From: Chitinophaga lutea
GTDB lineage: Bacteria; Bacteroidota; Bacteroidia; Chitinophagales; Chitinophagaceae
DNA: 64,000 nt
NCBI RefSeq assembly: GCF_003813775.1
Contig: NZ_RPDH01000002.1
Location: 2,046,001-2,110,000 of the forward strand
Direction: 5' to 3'
Shown here: in pieces, positions 26,055 through 35,150 of the stretch
Numbering within the stretch: the first letter of the stretch is position 1
Layout of the letters: every line of letters begins with the position of its first letter
Made by a program: the position numbers and the translations under genes
Notes under the pieces: generated by a model
What the model was told of the DNA's origin: nothing
Seen by the model: only the letters and a program-made list of their open reading frames with translations
Database searches by the model: none

Positions 26055-26500
26055 AGTTGGTGGTACGCTATACGGTGCTTAATCGATTTAGCATCGACAA
26101 GTTACGGAAAATAAAATGAAACAAAAAAGAAATCCTGCCCTGTAATCCCCCCTTTCAGCGGTATCCCGACCAAAGCCGCTACCGGGTGGCCCCGTTCGGG
26201 AACCCCTTCGGGAAGATTCCCGGAACTAGACAAATATTCTGGGAATTTGTGCCCGACTAGTATTTTTTTAACGTAAATTTAATAATTTGGCAAAATAGAA
26301 TTCAAAATGGCAGATGTTTTATCGCCAGCTTTTTCATAGGACCAAACAACAAGGAAGCAAGTATGAAGCCGGGCATGAAAGCTATTCCACACACAAAAGG
26401 GCATGCGGAAGCATGTTTAGCGTCTTTAAAAGGGCGAATTGCGTACGGATAATATTTATGCATGGCTCCATCCGACCATTGACAAATAAAATACTAACGG
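26055..26500. other. divergent regulatory region between the LacI and AraC regulator genes
   Basis: 446 bases holding operator site 3 near the LacI start. A GC-rich imperfect hairpin lies at about 26193-26226 (GTTCGGGAA pairing with TTCCCGGAAC across one bulged G). The part nearest the AraC gene is AT-rich. No coding frame with a recognisable product was seen. Confidence 0.5.
26079..26090 (+). promoter_or_regulatory. LacI-type operator, site 3 (autoregulatory)
   Basis: TTAATCGATTTA followed by GCAT, 25 bases upstream of the LacI-family gene start. It shares the central CG and the TTTAGCA flank with sites 1 and 2, which suggests autoregulation. Confidence 0.6.
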
Positions 26501-27376
26501 ATGAAACCCATTCTTATAAAAGTGGGAGCCTTTGCCGACAACCAGATCACTATCATAGAACGTTGCGATCCGTATTTTAATACACCTTTTCACTTCCACC
26601 CGGAATGCGAGCTGGTGTATGTGACCGAGAGTCAGGGTAAACGTATTGTAGGCGACAGCATTGAAAGTTTTGATGTAGGCGATATGGTTTTTCTGGGGCC
26701 GAACATTCCCCATGTGTGGTATAATGACGAAGCGTACCACCGCAACGACGAAGCGTTAAAAGCGCGGTCGGTGGTCATTTATTTCCCGAAGGATATTTTC
26801 GGGGACAAGTTTTACGGTCTGCCGGAAACCAAAGCGCTGACCGACCTTTTCCACCGCGCCCAGCGGGGCATGAAAATCATCGGCAACACGCAGGAGCTGC
26901 TGAAAAATGAAATCCTGGCCCTTCCTAAAAAAGAAGGCCTGGAACGGATCATTTCCCTGCTGCAGATCCTCAAGACCCTGTCTGAAACGAAAGATTGTTA
27001 TTACCTGGCCAGCACGGGTTATTCACATGCCTACAACGTAAAAGACAACCACAAGATAGACGAGGTGTTCAAATACGTGATGAACAACTTCTCCAAGGAA
27101 ATCTCGCTGCAGGATGTGGCCAGCATCACCAACCTCTCCCCGCAGTCGTTTTGCCGGTTCTTTAAAAACAGGACCAAAAAATCATTCGTACAGTTCCTCA
27201 ACGAAGTGCGCATCGGGCACGCCTGCAAGCGCCTCACGGAAGAAGACTGGTCGATTGCGGAAATCGCCTACTCCTGCGGCTTCAAGAACCTTTCCAACTT
27301 CAACCGTTTCTTCAAGGAAATCGTGGGCAAAACACCCAAGGAATACAAAAATGAACTGCGGCTCAAAGAAGCCTGA
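26501..27376 (+). CDS. AraC-family transcriptional regulator with cupin domain
   Basis: 291 residues: an N-terminal cupin-like sensor domain (about 1-110: HFHPECELVYVTESQGKRIVGD, then GDMVFLGPNIPHVWYND) and a C-terminal AraC double helix-turn-helix (about 190-288: SLQDVASITNLSPQSFCRFFK, SIAEIAYSCGFKNLSNFNRFFKEIVGKTPKEYK). The cupin suggests sugar sensing. It is followed by its own terminator and faces the second SusD gene, so it is a stand-alone regulator. Its targets are not evident; either SusC/SusD locus is possible. Confidence 0.9.
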   Translation: MKPILIKVGAFADNQITIIERCDPYFNTPFHFHPECELVYVTESQGKRIVGDSIESFDVGDMVFLGPNIPHVWYNDEAYHRNDEALKARSVVIYFPKDIFGDKFYGLPETKALTDLFHRAQRGMKIIGNTQELLKNEILALPKKEGLERIISLLQILKTLSETKDCYYLASTGYSHAYNVKDNHKIDEVFKYVMNNFSKEISLQDVASITNLSPQSFCRFFKNRTKKSFVQFLNEVRIGHACKRLTEEDWSIAEIAYSCGFKNLSNFNRFFKEIVGKTPKEYKNELRLKEA

Positions 27377-27396
27377 CAAGATATTTTCAAATTAGG

Positions 27397-27423
27397 AAAG
27401 CGGCTGTTACGGCCGCTTTTTTT
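27397..27423 (+). terminator. intrinsic terminator of the AraC gene
   Basis: AAAGCGGC (27397-27404) pairs with GCCGCTTT (27412-27419), followed by a run of seven T. It starts 20 bases after the stop codon. Confidence 0.85.
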
Positions 27424-27638
27424 ATGGGTATAGCCGGTTGGCGCAATGTACCTGGGTAGCTTTTCTTATCGCCTACATGCCGGCATAAACCGCTTTTATG
27501 CGGCTTCCGGGCTGATGCGATGAGCCGAGCGTATATTTTATTCCCCGTGGCCACGTCCGGGCTAGCTTTCGTATACAAATTCGCTGGCGCCATGAGCCTG
27601 ATCGCGCTCCTTGCCGGCTGCTGCACAATCAACCCTCC

Positions 27639-27669
27639 AAAAAAATTGGCCGGCCCAGATGGGCCGGCC
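27639..27669 (-). terminator. intrinsic terminator of the second SusD gene
   Basis: GGCCGGCCC at 27648-27656 pairs with GGGCCGGCC at 27661-27669 (4-base loop). On the minus strand the hairpin is followed by AATTTTTTT. It lies about 40 bases after the SusD stop. The rest of the 27424-27638 gap shows nothing recognisable. Confidence 0.85.
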
Positions 27670-27709
27670 GTTCATTTGTATAGATGAGCTATGTCTATGA
27701 TGATGGATA

Positions 27710-29323
27710 TTATGGTTTGTCCCACCAGAGGCGCGTACCGCCATTGTCGGGACCGCCCAGCAAGGTAACGGCTCTTTCCACACCTTTCGGGTTAGTGGCA
27801 TACTCCGTTTGCGAGAAATTGATACGGCGGATGAATGTAGCGGTGGGGATTTTACCGCCGCTGTTGTTCACCACCACCGGGAACAATTTCGGGTAACCGG
27901 TTCTCCGGAATTCGCTCCAGGCTTCCTGTCCGTCCGGGAACATGGCGATCCATTTCTGGGTGATCACTCTTTCCAGTTTTCTCTCGAAAACATCTCCTTC
28001 TTCCCACCGGATGGTAACGGTGCTGAGGAGGGGACTGCCGGCGGGTATGTTGTTCACGGCGTTTTTGAGATCGGTGTACGGTGCGGCCTTGCTGGTATTG
28101 TCTACCAGGTAGGTCGTGGCATCGCCCGCACCATGCTGCAGGAATGAAGCTTTCACGCCTTTCTCATAGTTATCCTTTGCGGAACCGGCGCCGGTCCAGC
28201 CGCGCAGAGCCGCTTCGGCTTTCAGGAACCATACTTCGGCAGCGGTCATCAGCTGCATTTTACCGGGCATTTCCGCGAGTTTCGAATAATCCGCGTAGAT
28301 CTTGTCGGGCAGGGCAATACCGGTGCGGACACCTTTGAATATATTGCCCGGCGCCACGGAGGCGGGTACGAAATATTTCGCAAGGCGCGGGTCGTTATAA
28401 CCGGTGAGGATCGATTCCATGGGCGCACCCATCCGGATATCGTTATAACTGTTGGTGTACGTATTGTACGGGTTGGGCGTGGGCGCAATGTTCACGGCGG
28501 CATTTTCCGCCGGGGTTTCGAGCAATCCCGCGGCATGCGCCAGCGCGGCCTCCCCTTCTGTTTTAGCTTTTGCCGGGTCCACTTTGGAGATACGGATGGC
28601 CATCCTCAAACGCAGGCTGTTCGCAAATTTCAGCCAGGCTTTGTAAGTGCCGTCGTACACCAGGTCGAAGCGGGCAAAAGGTTTTTTGGTGGAAGAAGCG
28701 AGGGGTGTGAGAATGCCAATGGCTTCGTCGATGTCTTTGAAGAAAGCATAATAGGCATCTTTCTGCGAATCATAGTCCACGCTTTTATCGGCATTGGGCT
28801 TACCGTATTTCGTGTACACGATGGGCCCGTACACATCACTCACCCGCTGCATCACCAGTACTTTCAGTATCAGCATCCAGGCGCGGAAATCCTTGAATTC
28901 CTCGCCGGCCAGCCGGTTGATGGTGCTCGCCACGGGCATCACCGATACGTTGGATGCGGGCGCGTAGGAACCGTACGCACAGCCCCACATCACCTCGTTC
29001 CAGCCGTCTATCAGGTTGTAGGTAGAGTTGTTGTTGCCGCCGTTGCCGAATGGCCCCGGAACGCCCATATAGCCGGAATAAAGGTCGCCCTGCAGGTTTT
29101 GCTGCACCTGCATCACCCAACCGGGCGAAACGGCGTAAATGCTGGTCTGCATCTGGCGGAAGGGCTCCCCGATCAGCCTGAAGTCCGCCTTCAGGTCTTC
29201 TTCGTCAAGCCCGTACGGATCGGTATTGATCCGCTCGAAACCTTTCGTACAGGCCGCCAGCATCAATGCCGCCATTCCTGCTGCCGCCAGGTTCCGCATA
29301 TGTTTGAATTGAATCGTTCTCAT
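27710..29323 (-). CDS. SusD/RagB-family outer-membrane lipoprotein
   Basis: 537 residues. The lipoprotein signal (AALMLAAC, Cys at about residue 25) is followed by TKGFERINTDPYGL, a pattern typical of the SusD-like_2 group. The body is helical and includes the family region ERVITQKWIAMFPDGQEAWSEFRRTGYPKLFP near the C-terminus and a terminal WWDKP. It pairs with the STN-containing SusC gene 35 bases upstream. The substrate is unknown, and no adjacent degradative enzymes were seen. Confidence 0.92.
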   Translation of the reverse strand: MRTIQFKHMRNLAAAGMAALMLAACTKGFERINTDPYGLDEEDLKADFRLIGEPFRQMQTSIYAVSPGWVMQVQQNLQGDLYSGYMGVPGPFGNGGNNNSTYNLIDGWNEVMWGCAYGSYAPASNVSVMPVASTINRLAGEEFKDFRAWMLILKVLVMQRVSDVYGPIVYTKYGKPNADKSVDYDSQKDAYYAFFKDIDEAIGILTPLASSTKKPFARFDLVYDGTYKAWLKFANSLRLRMAIRISKVDPAKAKTEGEAALAHAAGLLETPAENAAVNIAPTPNPYNTYTNSYNDIRMGAPMESILTGYNDPRLAKYFVPASVAPGNIFKGVRTGIALPDKIYADYSKLAEMPGKMQLMTAAEVWFLKAEAALRGWTGAGSAKDNYEKGVKASFLQHGAGDATTYLVDNTSKAAPYTDLKNAVNNIPAGSPLLSTVTIRWEEGDVFERKLERVITQKWIAMFPDGQEAWSEFRRTGYPKLFPVVVNNSGGKIPTATFIRRINFSQTEYATNPKGVERAVTLLGGPDNGGTRLWWDKP

Positions 29324-29358
29324 CTTGTAAGTTTTTTAATCATGACTGGTTGAAGCGG

Positions 29359-32300
29359 TTAAAATCCTACTTTCAGACTGGCCCCCACGCTGCGTGTGGC
29401 GGGCTGACCGAACACGTCGATACCCTGCAGGCGGTTGTCGCCACCGGCGCTCACCTCAGGATCAAACGGCGCGTCGTTCTTCAGGAAAAACAGGTTGCGG
29501 CCGATCACGCCTACCTGCAGGTTGCGGATCACTTTCGACTTCAGCGGAATTTTATAGCTGAGCGCCAGTTCGCGCAAACGGATGCTGGTAGCGCTGTACA
29601 TGTAAACCGAGCCTACACCGGCGCGACCGCTCACGGCCTGGTAATACTTCAGCGCGTCGAGTTTGCCGTTCACGGGCTTGCCGTCTTCATACACCGCCCT
29701 CACGTCTACCCCGCCATTGTCGCGGGCCCTGGCTGTGGCTTCGCTCACGCCGTACTGATCCAGCACAGCCTGCGTCATGCTCATCACCTTGCCGCCGAAA
29801 CGGCCGTCGATGAGGAAGCTCAGCGTGAAGTTTTTATAATCGAGGGAGTTGTTCCAGCCGAGGTTGAATTTCGGGTTGGGATTGCCCACGTTGTAAAAAC
29901 CGCTGGCACTGTCGAGCGGCTTGCCGCCGGCATCCACGATCAGCGCGCCGTCTTTGGTGTAGCGCAAGTAGCGGTTGGTGTAAATGTCCCCCCATGAACC
30001 GCCTTCCTGGATGAAAGAACCGTACATGTTGGAGCCGAATTCCGTCAAGGTAAAACGGTTGGTGGCGTCCGCACCGTCAATGTTTTCGTCAGAGAGTTTT
30101 ACCACCCTGTTCTGATTCGCGGCAAAGTTGATGTTAGACGTCCATGTGAGTGATTTGGACTTTACAGGCACCACCGTCAGCATCCCTTCAATCCCTTTGT
30201 TCTGGATGTTGCCGAGGTTCACGAAGTTGATCTTGATATTGTCGTCCGCACCGCCGGATACGGGAATCTCAAAGTACTGGCGGTAGTTGTTGTTTTTGTA
30301 GAATGTCAGGTCGAGCGATACGCGGCTGTCGAACAAACGAACGTCCAGGCCGGCTTCAATCGAACGGTTGTCTTCCGGCTTCAGATAGGTGCCGGGGAAA
30401 GGGCCGCGGCTTTTCACCAGCAGTTCCGGCGCGCCGCCTACTATCCGCACGGTAAAGTCGGGCTGATTGGAACTGTAGGGCGCAATGTCGTTACCCACCT
30501 TGGCATAAGAGAAACGCACTTTCGCGAAGTTGATTACGGCAGGCAGTTTCACCATCTCGCTGATCACACCGGTGATACCGGCGGAGTAATAAAAGAAGCC
30601 TTTGCTGGCCACGGGCGTATATGCCATGGTGCTCGACCAGTCGTTACGGCCGGTCAGGTCCAGGAACAGGAAGTCTTTGAAACCCAGCTGTGCATTGGCG
30701 AACAGCGCCTGCAGCTGTTTTTTATCGACGCCCTGAATCTGGGTGAGCGAACGCGGGTCGATGTTCGTCAGCTGGAACTTGTTCGGGTAGATGAGACCGG
30801 GCTCGGAGTTGAAGTTCACATCGGTCAGGTTCCTGTCGCGGGTCCGCAGGTCGGTAATGCTCGTACCCAGGTTGGCGGTGAGGCTCAGTTGTTCGCTGAG
30901 TTTTTTATTGGCCGTAAAAATCAGGTCGCCGTACAGCTGTGTGTTGAACTCACGCTCGAACGTGTAGCGGCCGTTGGAAGGCGCCAGTGACGATTGTGTG
31001 CTGGCATGCGCTTTCAGTTCGTATTCGTCGTAGCTTTTATCGAAACTGCCGCGGGCCTGCACGCTCAGCCAGTCGAGCAGCTGGTAACGCAGGGAAAGGG
31101 AAGCCATGGCGCGGTCTCTTCTTTCATCGCGGCCGTTGCGGTGTAAAATCCAGTAAGGATTCTGCTGTTCGGGATCGCCCTGCCAGTCTTTATCGGCATT
31201 GATGTTCCACCAGTTCTGGAGGTCCATGTTCCGGGTAGCGGAAAAATAGGTGTAATTGTTTTTGTAGGTATTAAAATCAATACCGCGGGGCAACAGGTAT
31301 AAGCCGGTGAGCGGGTTGAAATAAAAACCGGTGCTAGGCCTGTTATGCGCGTTCTGCGTCACGAAGGTGATGTTCGCGTCGGCCGTCAGTTTGTCGTTGA
31401 GCAACTTCAGCGTTTCGCGGAAGTTGAAAGTGTGCCGGTTGAATTTGGCGGTGGGTATGATGCCTTTGCTGCTGGTATTGGAGTAGGAGAAATACGACTG
31501 CGCGATTTCGTTGCCGCCGCTCAGCGCGAGGCTGTTGGTATAGGTAGCGCCGGTATTGAAAAAGTCTTTGGTATGATCGGGCACATTCGTTTTGGGCCCC
31601 CAGCTCTGGTTGCTGCCGGGCTGCGATGAGCCGGGCGACTGGGCATAGCGGTACTGCATGTCCGGTTTCTTCAGTACGGATTCCCAGGTGGCGTCTGAAG
31701 AAAAGTCGATGCGCGTTCTGCCGGCGCGGCCTTTTTTGGTCGTGATGATGATCACGCCGTTGGCGGCCTGGCTGCCGTACAGGGCGGCTGCGGATGCGCC
31801 TTTGAGGATGTTGATGGTTTCGATATCGTCCGGGTTGATGTTGGAGATACCGTCGCCGCCGTCGCGGCCGGCACCTGACTGGATGTCTGACGACTGGCCG
31901 TACACGTTGGCCGGCTGTGAGGGCGAGAAGTTAGCCATGGGCACGCCGTCTATCACGTACATGGGCTGGTTTTCGCGGGTCGATTTGTTGCCGCGCATGA
32001 TCACGCGGGCCGTGCCGCCGAGGCCGGAAGCGCTTCTGCTGATGGTCACGCCTGCGGCTTTACCGGCGAGACTGTTGATCACGTTCGCGTCTTTTACCCG
32101 GCTGAGGTCGCTATTGTTCAGCTGTTGCGTGGAGTACGTCAGCTCTTTTGATTTCTTTTCAATGCCCAGCGCCGTTACCACGAATTCGCTGAGGGAGCGG
32201 GTGCTTTCTTCGAGCACCACGTCATACACATTACCTGTGCCCACCGTTAGCTCCTGGGTGGTAAACCCCAAAAAACGGAATACGAGCACATCACCATCGT

Positions 32301-32820
32301 TGGCGGTCATCACATACGAACCGTTTGCGGCGGTCTGCGTGCCGCGGTTGGTATTTTTGACCATGACGGTTACGCCGGGGAGGCCTGCGCCTTTACTGTC
32401 CCGTACGGTGCCGCGGATTTCCCTGTCGGCCTGCGCAAGGGCAGCGTCCGTGTTCATAGCAGTCAGGGAGCCGCCGGTGTGCGTTTCCTGGTTTACTATG
32501 ATTTTATTGTTTTTTCTTGTAAATTTCAGTCCGGTTTGGTCTGACAGCTGTTGGAGCACCTCATCTACAGGCAGCTTCACGCAGTTTAAAGACACCTTCT
32601 TGCGGAGGTTCAAATCGGATTTGTCGTAATGGAAACTGAAGCCCGTTTTCGAGGAAATTTCAGTAAACACATCCTCCATGTTCTTGTTCTTGACCTGGAT
32701 GGTGATACTGACATTTTTAGTGTCCTGCGACCCGGCATTGGCACTGGCGGTGTAAGGAGCCGCCAGCGCAATGCCAAATGCAAGCACGGCCAGGGAAATC
32801 AGGCGTAAGCATTTTTTCAT
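29359..32820 (-). CDS. SusC/RagA-family TonB-dependent transporter with STN signalling domain
   Basis: 1153 residues. After the signal peptide (about 1-28) comes a secretin/TonB short N-terminal (STN) domain (about 38-110, VSITIQVKNKNMEDVF to KFTRKNNKIIV), then a carboxypeptidase-D-like domain (about 135-210, IRGTVRDSKGAGLPGVTV), a plug (about 218-340) and the barrel. STN domains contact a FecR anti-sigma factor in the periplasm, so this receptor should both import and report its substrate. The FecR gene ends 4 bases upstream. Confidence 0.94.
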   Translation of the reverse strand: MKKCLRLISLAVLAFGIALAAPYTASANAGSQDTKNVSITIQVKNKNMEDVFTEISSKTGFSFHYDKSDLNLRKKVSLNCVKLPVDEVLQQLSDQTGLKFTRKNNKIIVNQETHTGGSLTAMNTDAALAQADREIRGTVRDSKGAGLPGVTVMVKNTNRGTQTAANGSYVMTANDGDVLVFRFLGFTTQELTVGTGNVYDVVLEESTRSLSEFVVTALGIEKKSKELTYSTQQLNNSDLSRVKDANVINSLAGKAAGVTISRSASGLGGTARVIMRGNKSTRENQPMYVIDGVPMANFSPSQPANVYGQSSDIQSGAGRDGGDGISNINPDDIETINILKGASAAALYGSQAANGVIIITTKKGRAGRTRIDFSSDATWESVLKKPDMQYRYAQSPGSSQPGSNQSWGPKTNVPDHTKDFFNTGATYTNSLALSGGNEIAQSYFSYSNTSSKGIIPTAKFNRHTFNFRETLKLLNDKLTADANITFVTQNAHNRPSTGFYFNPLTGLYLLPRGIDFNTYKNNYTYFSATRNMDLQNWWNINADKDWQGDPEQQNPYWILHRNGRDERRDRAMASLSLRYQLLDWLSVQARGSFDKSYDEYELKAHASTQSSLAPSNGRYTFEREFNTQLYGDLIFTANKKLSEQLSLTANLGTSITDLRTRDRNLTDVNFNSEPGLIYPNKFQLTNIDPRSLTQIQGVDKKQLQALFANAQLGFKDFLFLDLTGRNDWSSTMAYTPVASKGFFYYSAGITGVISEMVKLPAVINFAKVRFSYAKVGNDIAPYSSNQPDFTVRIVGGAPELLVKSRGPFPGTYLKPEDNRSIEAGLDVRLFDSRVSLDLTFYKNNNYRQYFEIPVSGGADDNIKINFVNLGNIQNKGIEGMLTVVPVKSKSLTWTSNINFAANQNRVVKLSDENIDGADATNRFTLTEFGSNMYGSFIQEGGSWGDIYTNRYLRYTKDGALIVDAGGKPLDSASGFYNVGNPNPKFNLGWNNSLDYKNFTLSFLIDGRFGGKVMSMTQAVLDQYGVSEATARARDNGGVDVRAVYEDGKPVNGKLDALKYYQAVSGRAGVGSVYMYSATSIRLRELALSYKIPLKSKVIRNLQVGVIGRNLFFLKNDAPFDPEVSAGGDNRLQGIDVFGQPATRSVGASLKVGF

Positions 32821-32824
32821 ACAT

Positions 32825-33853
32825 CTAGTTTTTGCTTTTTAGGAAAATTGTGTCGTTTTTGATCGTGTAGCTGATGTTTTTGGTTAAACAAATGGTTTCG
32901 ATAATATCCTGGAGATTTTCGTCTTTGAAGGAACCTGTATAACGCCACTCGGTTTTACCGCTTTCGTTGATCACCGTTACATTGTACCTGTTTTCTATTT
33001 CCGCCATCACCTCGTCGTACGACGCATCTTTAAACACGAGGAAACCCAGTTTCCAGCCTACCACATCGTCTTCTTTATCAAAGGTTGTTTTTGCCATGAA
33101 CGCGGATTCGCAGTCGATACTCACGCGCTCGCTGGGCAGCAGTATCACCGGTTTCGGTTTCTGCGCGTGATCTACTTTCACTTTACCCGTAATGAGCGCC
33201 ACGGTGATTTTCTTTTCGCGGGAATACGCGCGGATGTTGAAGGAGGTACCGAGCGCGGTGGTGGCTACATCGCCCGACTGTACGATGAACGGATGCGCCG
33301 GGTCGCTGGCCACTTTAAAGAAGGCCTCCCCTTCTTCGAGATAGATCGTGCGGGTGCTGCCGCTGAATTTCTCGGGGTAACGCAGGCGCGATGAGGCATT
33401 CAGGCTGACGGTGGAGCCATCAGCAAGTACAATCTTTTCCGTGGCGCCTTTGGTGGTCGAAATTTCCACGTAACCGTCTCTGATTACTTTATTCGTTTTC
33501 ACCACAGCAGATTGTACCGCCGGATTGGCCGGGTTTTCAGGAAGTGAGGCAGGCCCCTGCCTGTTTATCAGGGAAAATATGATGATGCCGGCCACCATGG
33601 CGGCGGCGCCTGTATACAGCCATCGGCGCCAGGGCTTGCGGCGGGCGGATATTTCCACCACGGGCACGGTAATCTGTTCGTGAATACGGGAACGCACATC
33701 CTCCAGCTGCTCTTTCAGGAAATCGTCGTCGATCATCGCGGAACGGTGCTGGTTCACACTGGCAAACCACTGCTCTATCACCCGGATCTCTTCGTCCGTG
33801 CACTTGCCCTGGGTGTACCGTTCCAGGACTTTTTTTATCTGTTCAATATCCAC
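32825..33853 (-). CDS. FecR-family anti-sigma factor
   Basis: 342 residues: a cytoplasmic N-terminal domain (about 1-75, including CTDEEIRVIEQWF), one membrane segment (about 82-100, WLYTGAAAMVAGIIIFSLI), a FecR beta-helix domain (about 140-235: EKIVLADGSTVSLNASSRLRYPEKF, TALGTSFNIRAY) and a DUF4974-like C-terminal domain (about 265-342: FLVFKDASYDEVMAEIENRYNV). It lies between the sigma gene and the STN transporter gene, the classical order of a surface-signalling cascade. It should hold the sigma factor at 34341-34922 until the transporter senses its ligand. Confidence 0.93.
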   Translation of the reverse strand: MDIEQIKKVLERYTQGKCTDEEIRVIEQWFASVNQHRSAMIDDDFLKEQLEDVRSRIHEQITVPVVEISARRKPWRRWLYTGAAAMVAGIIIFSLINRQGPASLPENPANPAVQSAVVKTNKVIRDGYVEISTTKGATEKIVLADGSTVSLNASSRLRYPEKFSGSTRTIYLEEGEAFFKVASDPAHPFIVQSGDVATTALGTSFNIRAYSREKKITVALITGKVKVDHAQKPKPVILLPSERVSIDCESAFMAKTTFDKEDDVVGWKLGFLVFKDASYDEVMAEIENRYNVTVINESGKTEWRYTGSFKDENLQDIIETICLTKNISYTIKNDTIFLKSKN

Positions 33854-34046
33854 TGCGGTAAATTTTGGTGTTGCTGATATACAGGAGTCGCGCCAGCTTC
33901 AAAAAAGTACCATCGGGCACGAAAGATTTTTGAAAGGAGTTGATAACGAAAGCATTGGCGTCTGAAGAATGGCCATTGAAAATCAGGAATGCCTGCAGCA
34001 CGAGCGCAGTTCCGGCCGCAAATCCTCATCGCAGGCTGCGTTTTTA

Positions 34047-34395
34047 CGTGGAAATCATGCTTCCCGTCCGGAATACAAAATACCACCGCCAGCCCCGTCC
34101 GGGTACAATTGGAGCGTTTGGAAATTACCGATGGATGCCAACACCACCAGCCCTGGCAGGTTTACCTGGGTATATATACAAAAGTGGGGCACTCGAAAAC
34201 TACAGCATAAAATACCACCACCTCGCCAGCAGGCCAGTCCGGAGATAAATACAAAAAAGTGGAACGTCCGGAAACCACGGGAATGGACAACAACACCGCC
34301 AACGCGGAGACATAATTAAAAAAAGTGGTTTATTCGGAAACTACAGGATGGATAACAACACCGCCAGCCCCAGCAAGTCCGTCCGGGTGTAATTA
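34047..34395 (-). repeat. degenerate tandem repeat derived from the 3' end of the ECF sigma gene
   Basis: About five diverged copies of 54-76 bases follow each other at roughly 34324-34395 (the real gene end), 34259-34323, 34183-34258, 34109-34182 and 34047-34108. Shared blocks on the plus strand are CGGAAAnnAC, the segment AACACCGCCAgCC and the GTCCGGGTnnAATT region. Read on the minus strand, each copy recalls the final codons RTDLLGLAVLLSIL of the sigma factor plus its stop. Bases 33854-34046 may hold even older copies; nothing else was recognised there. Confidence 0.8.
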
Positions 34396-34922
34396 CTGCG
34401 GAGGATTTTCAGTGCTTTGGAGATCTGGTTCTTCACGGTTTGCTGCGACAGATCCAGCCGGGTGGCGATCTGTTCGATGCTGAGATTTTCGAAACGGCTC
34501 AGCATGAATATCTCTTTCATTTTAACTGGCAGGCGGTTAATGGCCTCGAAAATTTCGGTGGCCTTTGCCTTATAATCATATGTTTCTGCAATATTGTGAG
34601 GCTGTGCGTCGAAGTGTTCGATCAGTTGCTGGAGGTACTTGCGGTAGGTCACATCCTTGCGGTACAGGTCGATGATCTTGTGGCGCACACTCTGGTATAA
34701 ATAAGAGCGGAGCGACTGATGAATGTCCAGCTGAAAACGTTTTTCCCAGAGCGTTGTAAAAAGATCCTGCAACAGATCCTTGCTGGTTTCGCCGCGGTCC
34801 GTTTTGCTGAGGATGTAAAGGTATAATGGACGGCTGTAACGTTCGTAAATCGTGTTGAACGCCGCTATGTTGCTTTCTTTCAGGAGAGATAGCAGTTGCT
34901 CGTCAGAAAAACTGTTGAACAT
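34341..34922 (-). CDS. ECF-type sigma factor of a FecR surface-signalling system
   Basis: 193 residues with region 2 (about 20-90: YERYSRPLYLYILSK, SKDLLQDLFTTLWEKRFQLD, SLRSYLYQSVRHKIIDLYRK) and region 4 (about 125-180: LPVKMKEIFMLSRFENLSIEQIATRL, QQTVKNQISKALKIL). It is separated from the FecR gene by 487 bases of decayed repeats instead of the usual tight spacing. AATCTTTG, one base off TAnnTTTG, sits right before the ATG. Its likely target is the downstream SusC/SusD operon. Confidence 0.93.
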   Translation of the reverse strand: MFNSFSDEQLLSLLKESNIAAFNTIYERYSRPLYLYILSKTDRGETSKDLLQDLFTTLWEKRFQLDIHQSLRSYLYQSVRHKIIDLYRKDVTYRKYLQQLIEHFDAQPHNIAETYDYKAKATEIFEAINRLPVKMKEIFMLSRFENLSIEQIATRLDLSQQTVKNQISKALKILRSNYTRTDLLGLAVLLSIL

Positions 34923-35100
34923 ACAAAGATTGTGGTTGATAAGATGCTGATGATCCTGGTTGTTGCTGTAATTCTGTATTCCTCTAACGCGTAAATTATC
35001 CGGTTAACCGGCAATGAAAATAGTAATTCCTGCTAAAATTAAATTTTTTTTTTCGCCGCAATCTGCAAATATTAATTAGCGTAGCAAGTACACTAAGCTG

Positions 35101-35131
35101 TTTGTTTATTTCAAAAAGATAACTAAATTTG
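35101..35131 (+). promoter_or_regulatory. consensus promoter of the SPFH / ribbon-helix-helix operon
   Basis: TTTG at 35101-35104, a 19-base spacer and TAAATTTG at 35124-35131 match the Bacteroidota -33/-7 promoter in sequence and spacing. This is the clearest promoter in the window. Transcription should start near 35137, inside the operator. Confidence 0.8.
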
Positions 35132-35148
35132 ATATCAAAATGATATCA
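35130..35148 (+). promoter_or_regulatory. tandem palindromic operator, TGATATCA-AAA-TGATATCA
   Basis: Two identical 8-bp perfect palindromes 11 bp apart centre to centre (35130-35137 and 35141-35148) directly abut the -7 box and end 2 bases before the ATG at 35151. Spacing of one helical turn suits two dimers binding one DNA face, as ribbon-helix-helix proteins do. The small protein at 36004-36180 is the obvious candidate ligand; that is inference. Confidence 0.7.
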
Positions 35149-35150
35149 TT

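Noticed and set aside
26193..26226. GC-rich hairpin as a riboswitch or small RNA
   Set aside because: Short and imperfect, with no recognisable riboswitch core and no terminator tail; noted only as intergenic structure.
34047..34395. CRISPR-like array
   Set aside because: The units are diverged, contiguous and without regular spacers, and match the adjacent gene end; no cas genes are present.
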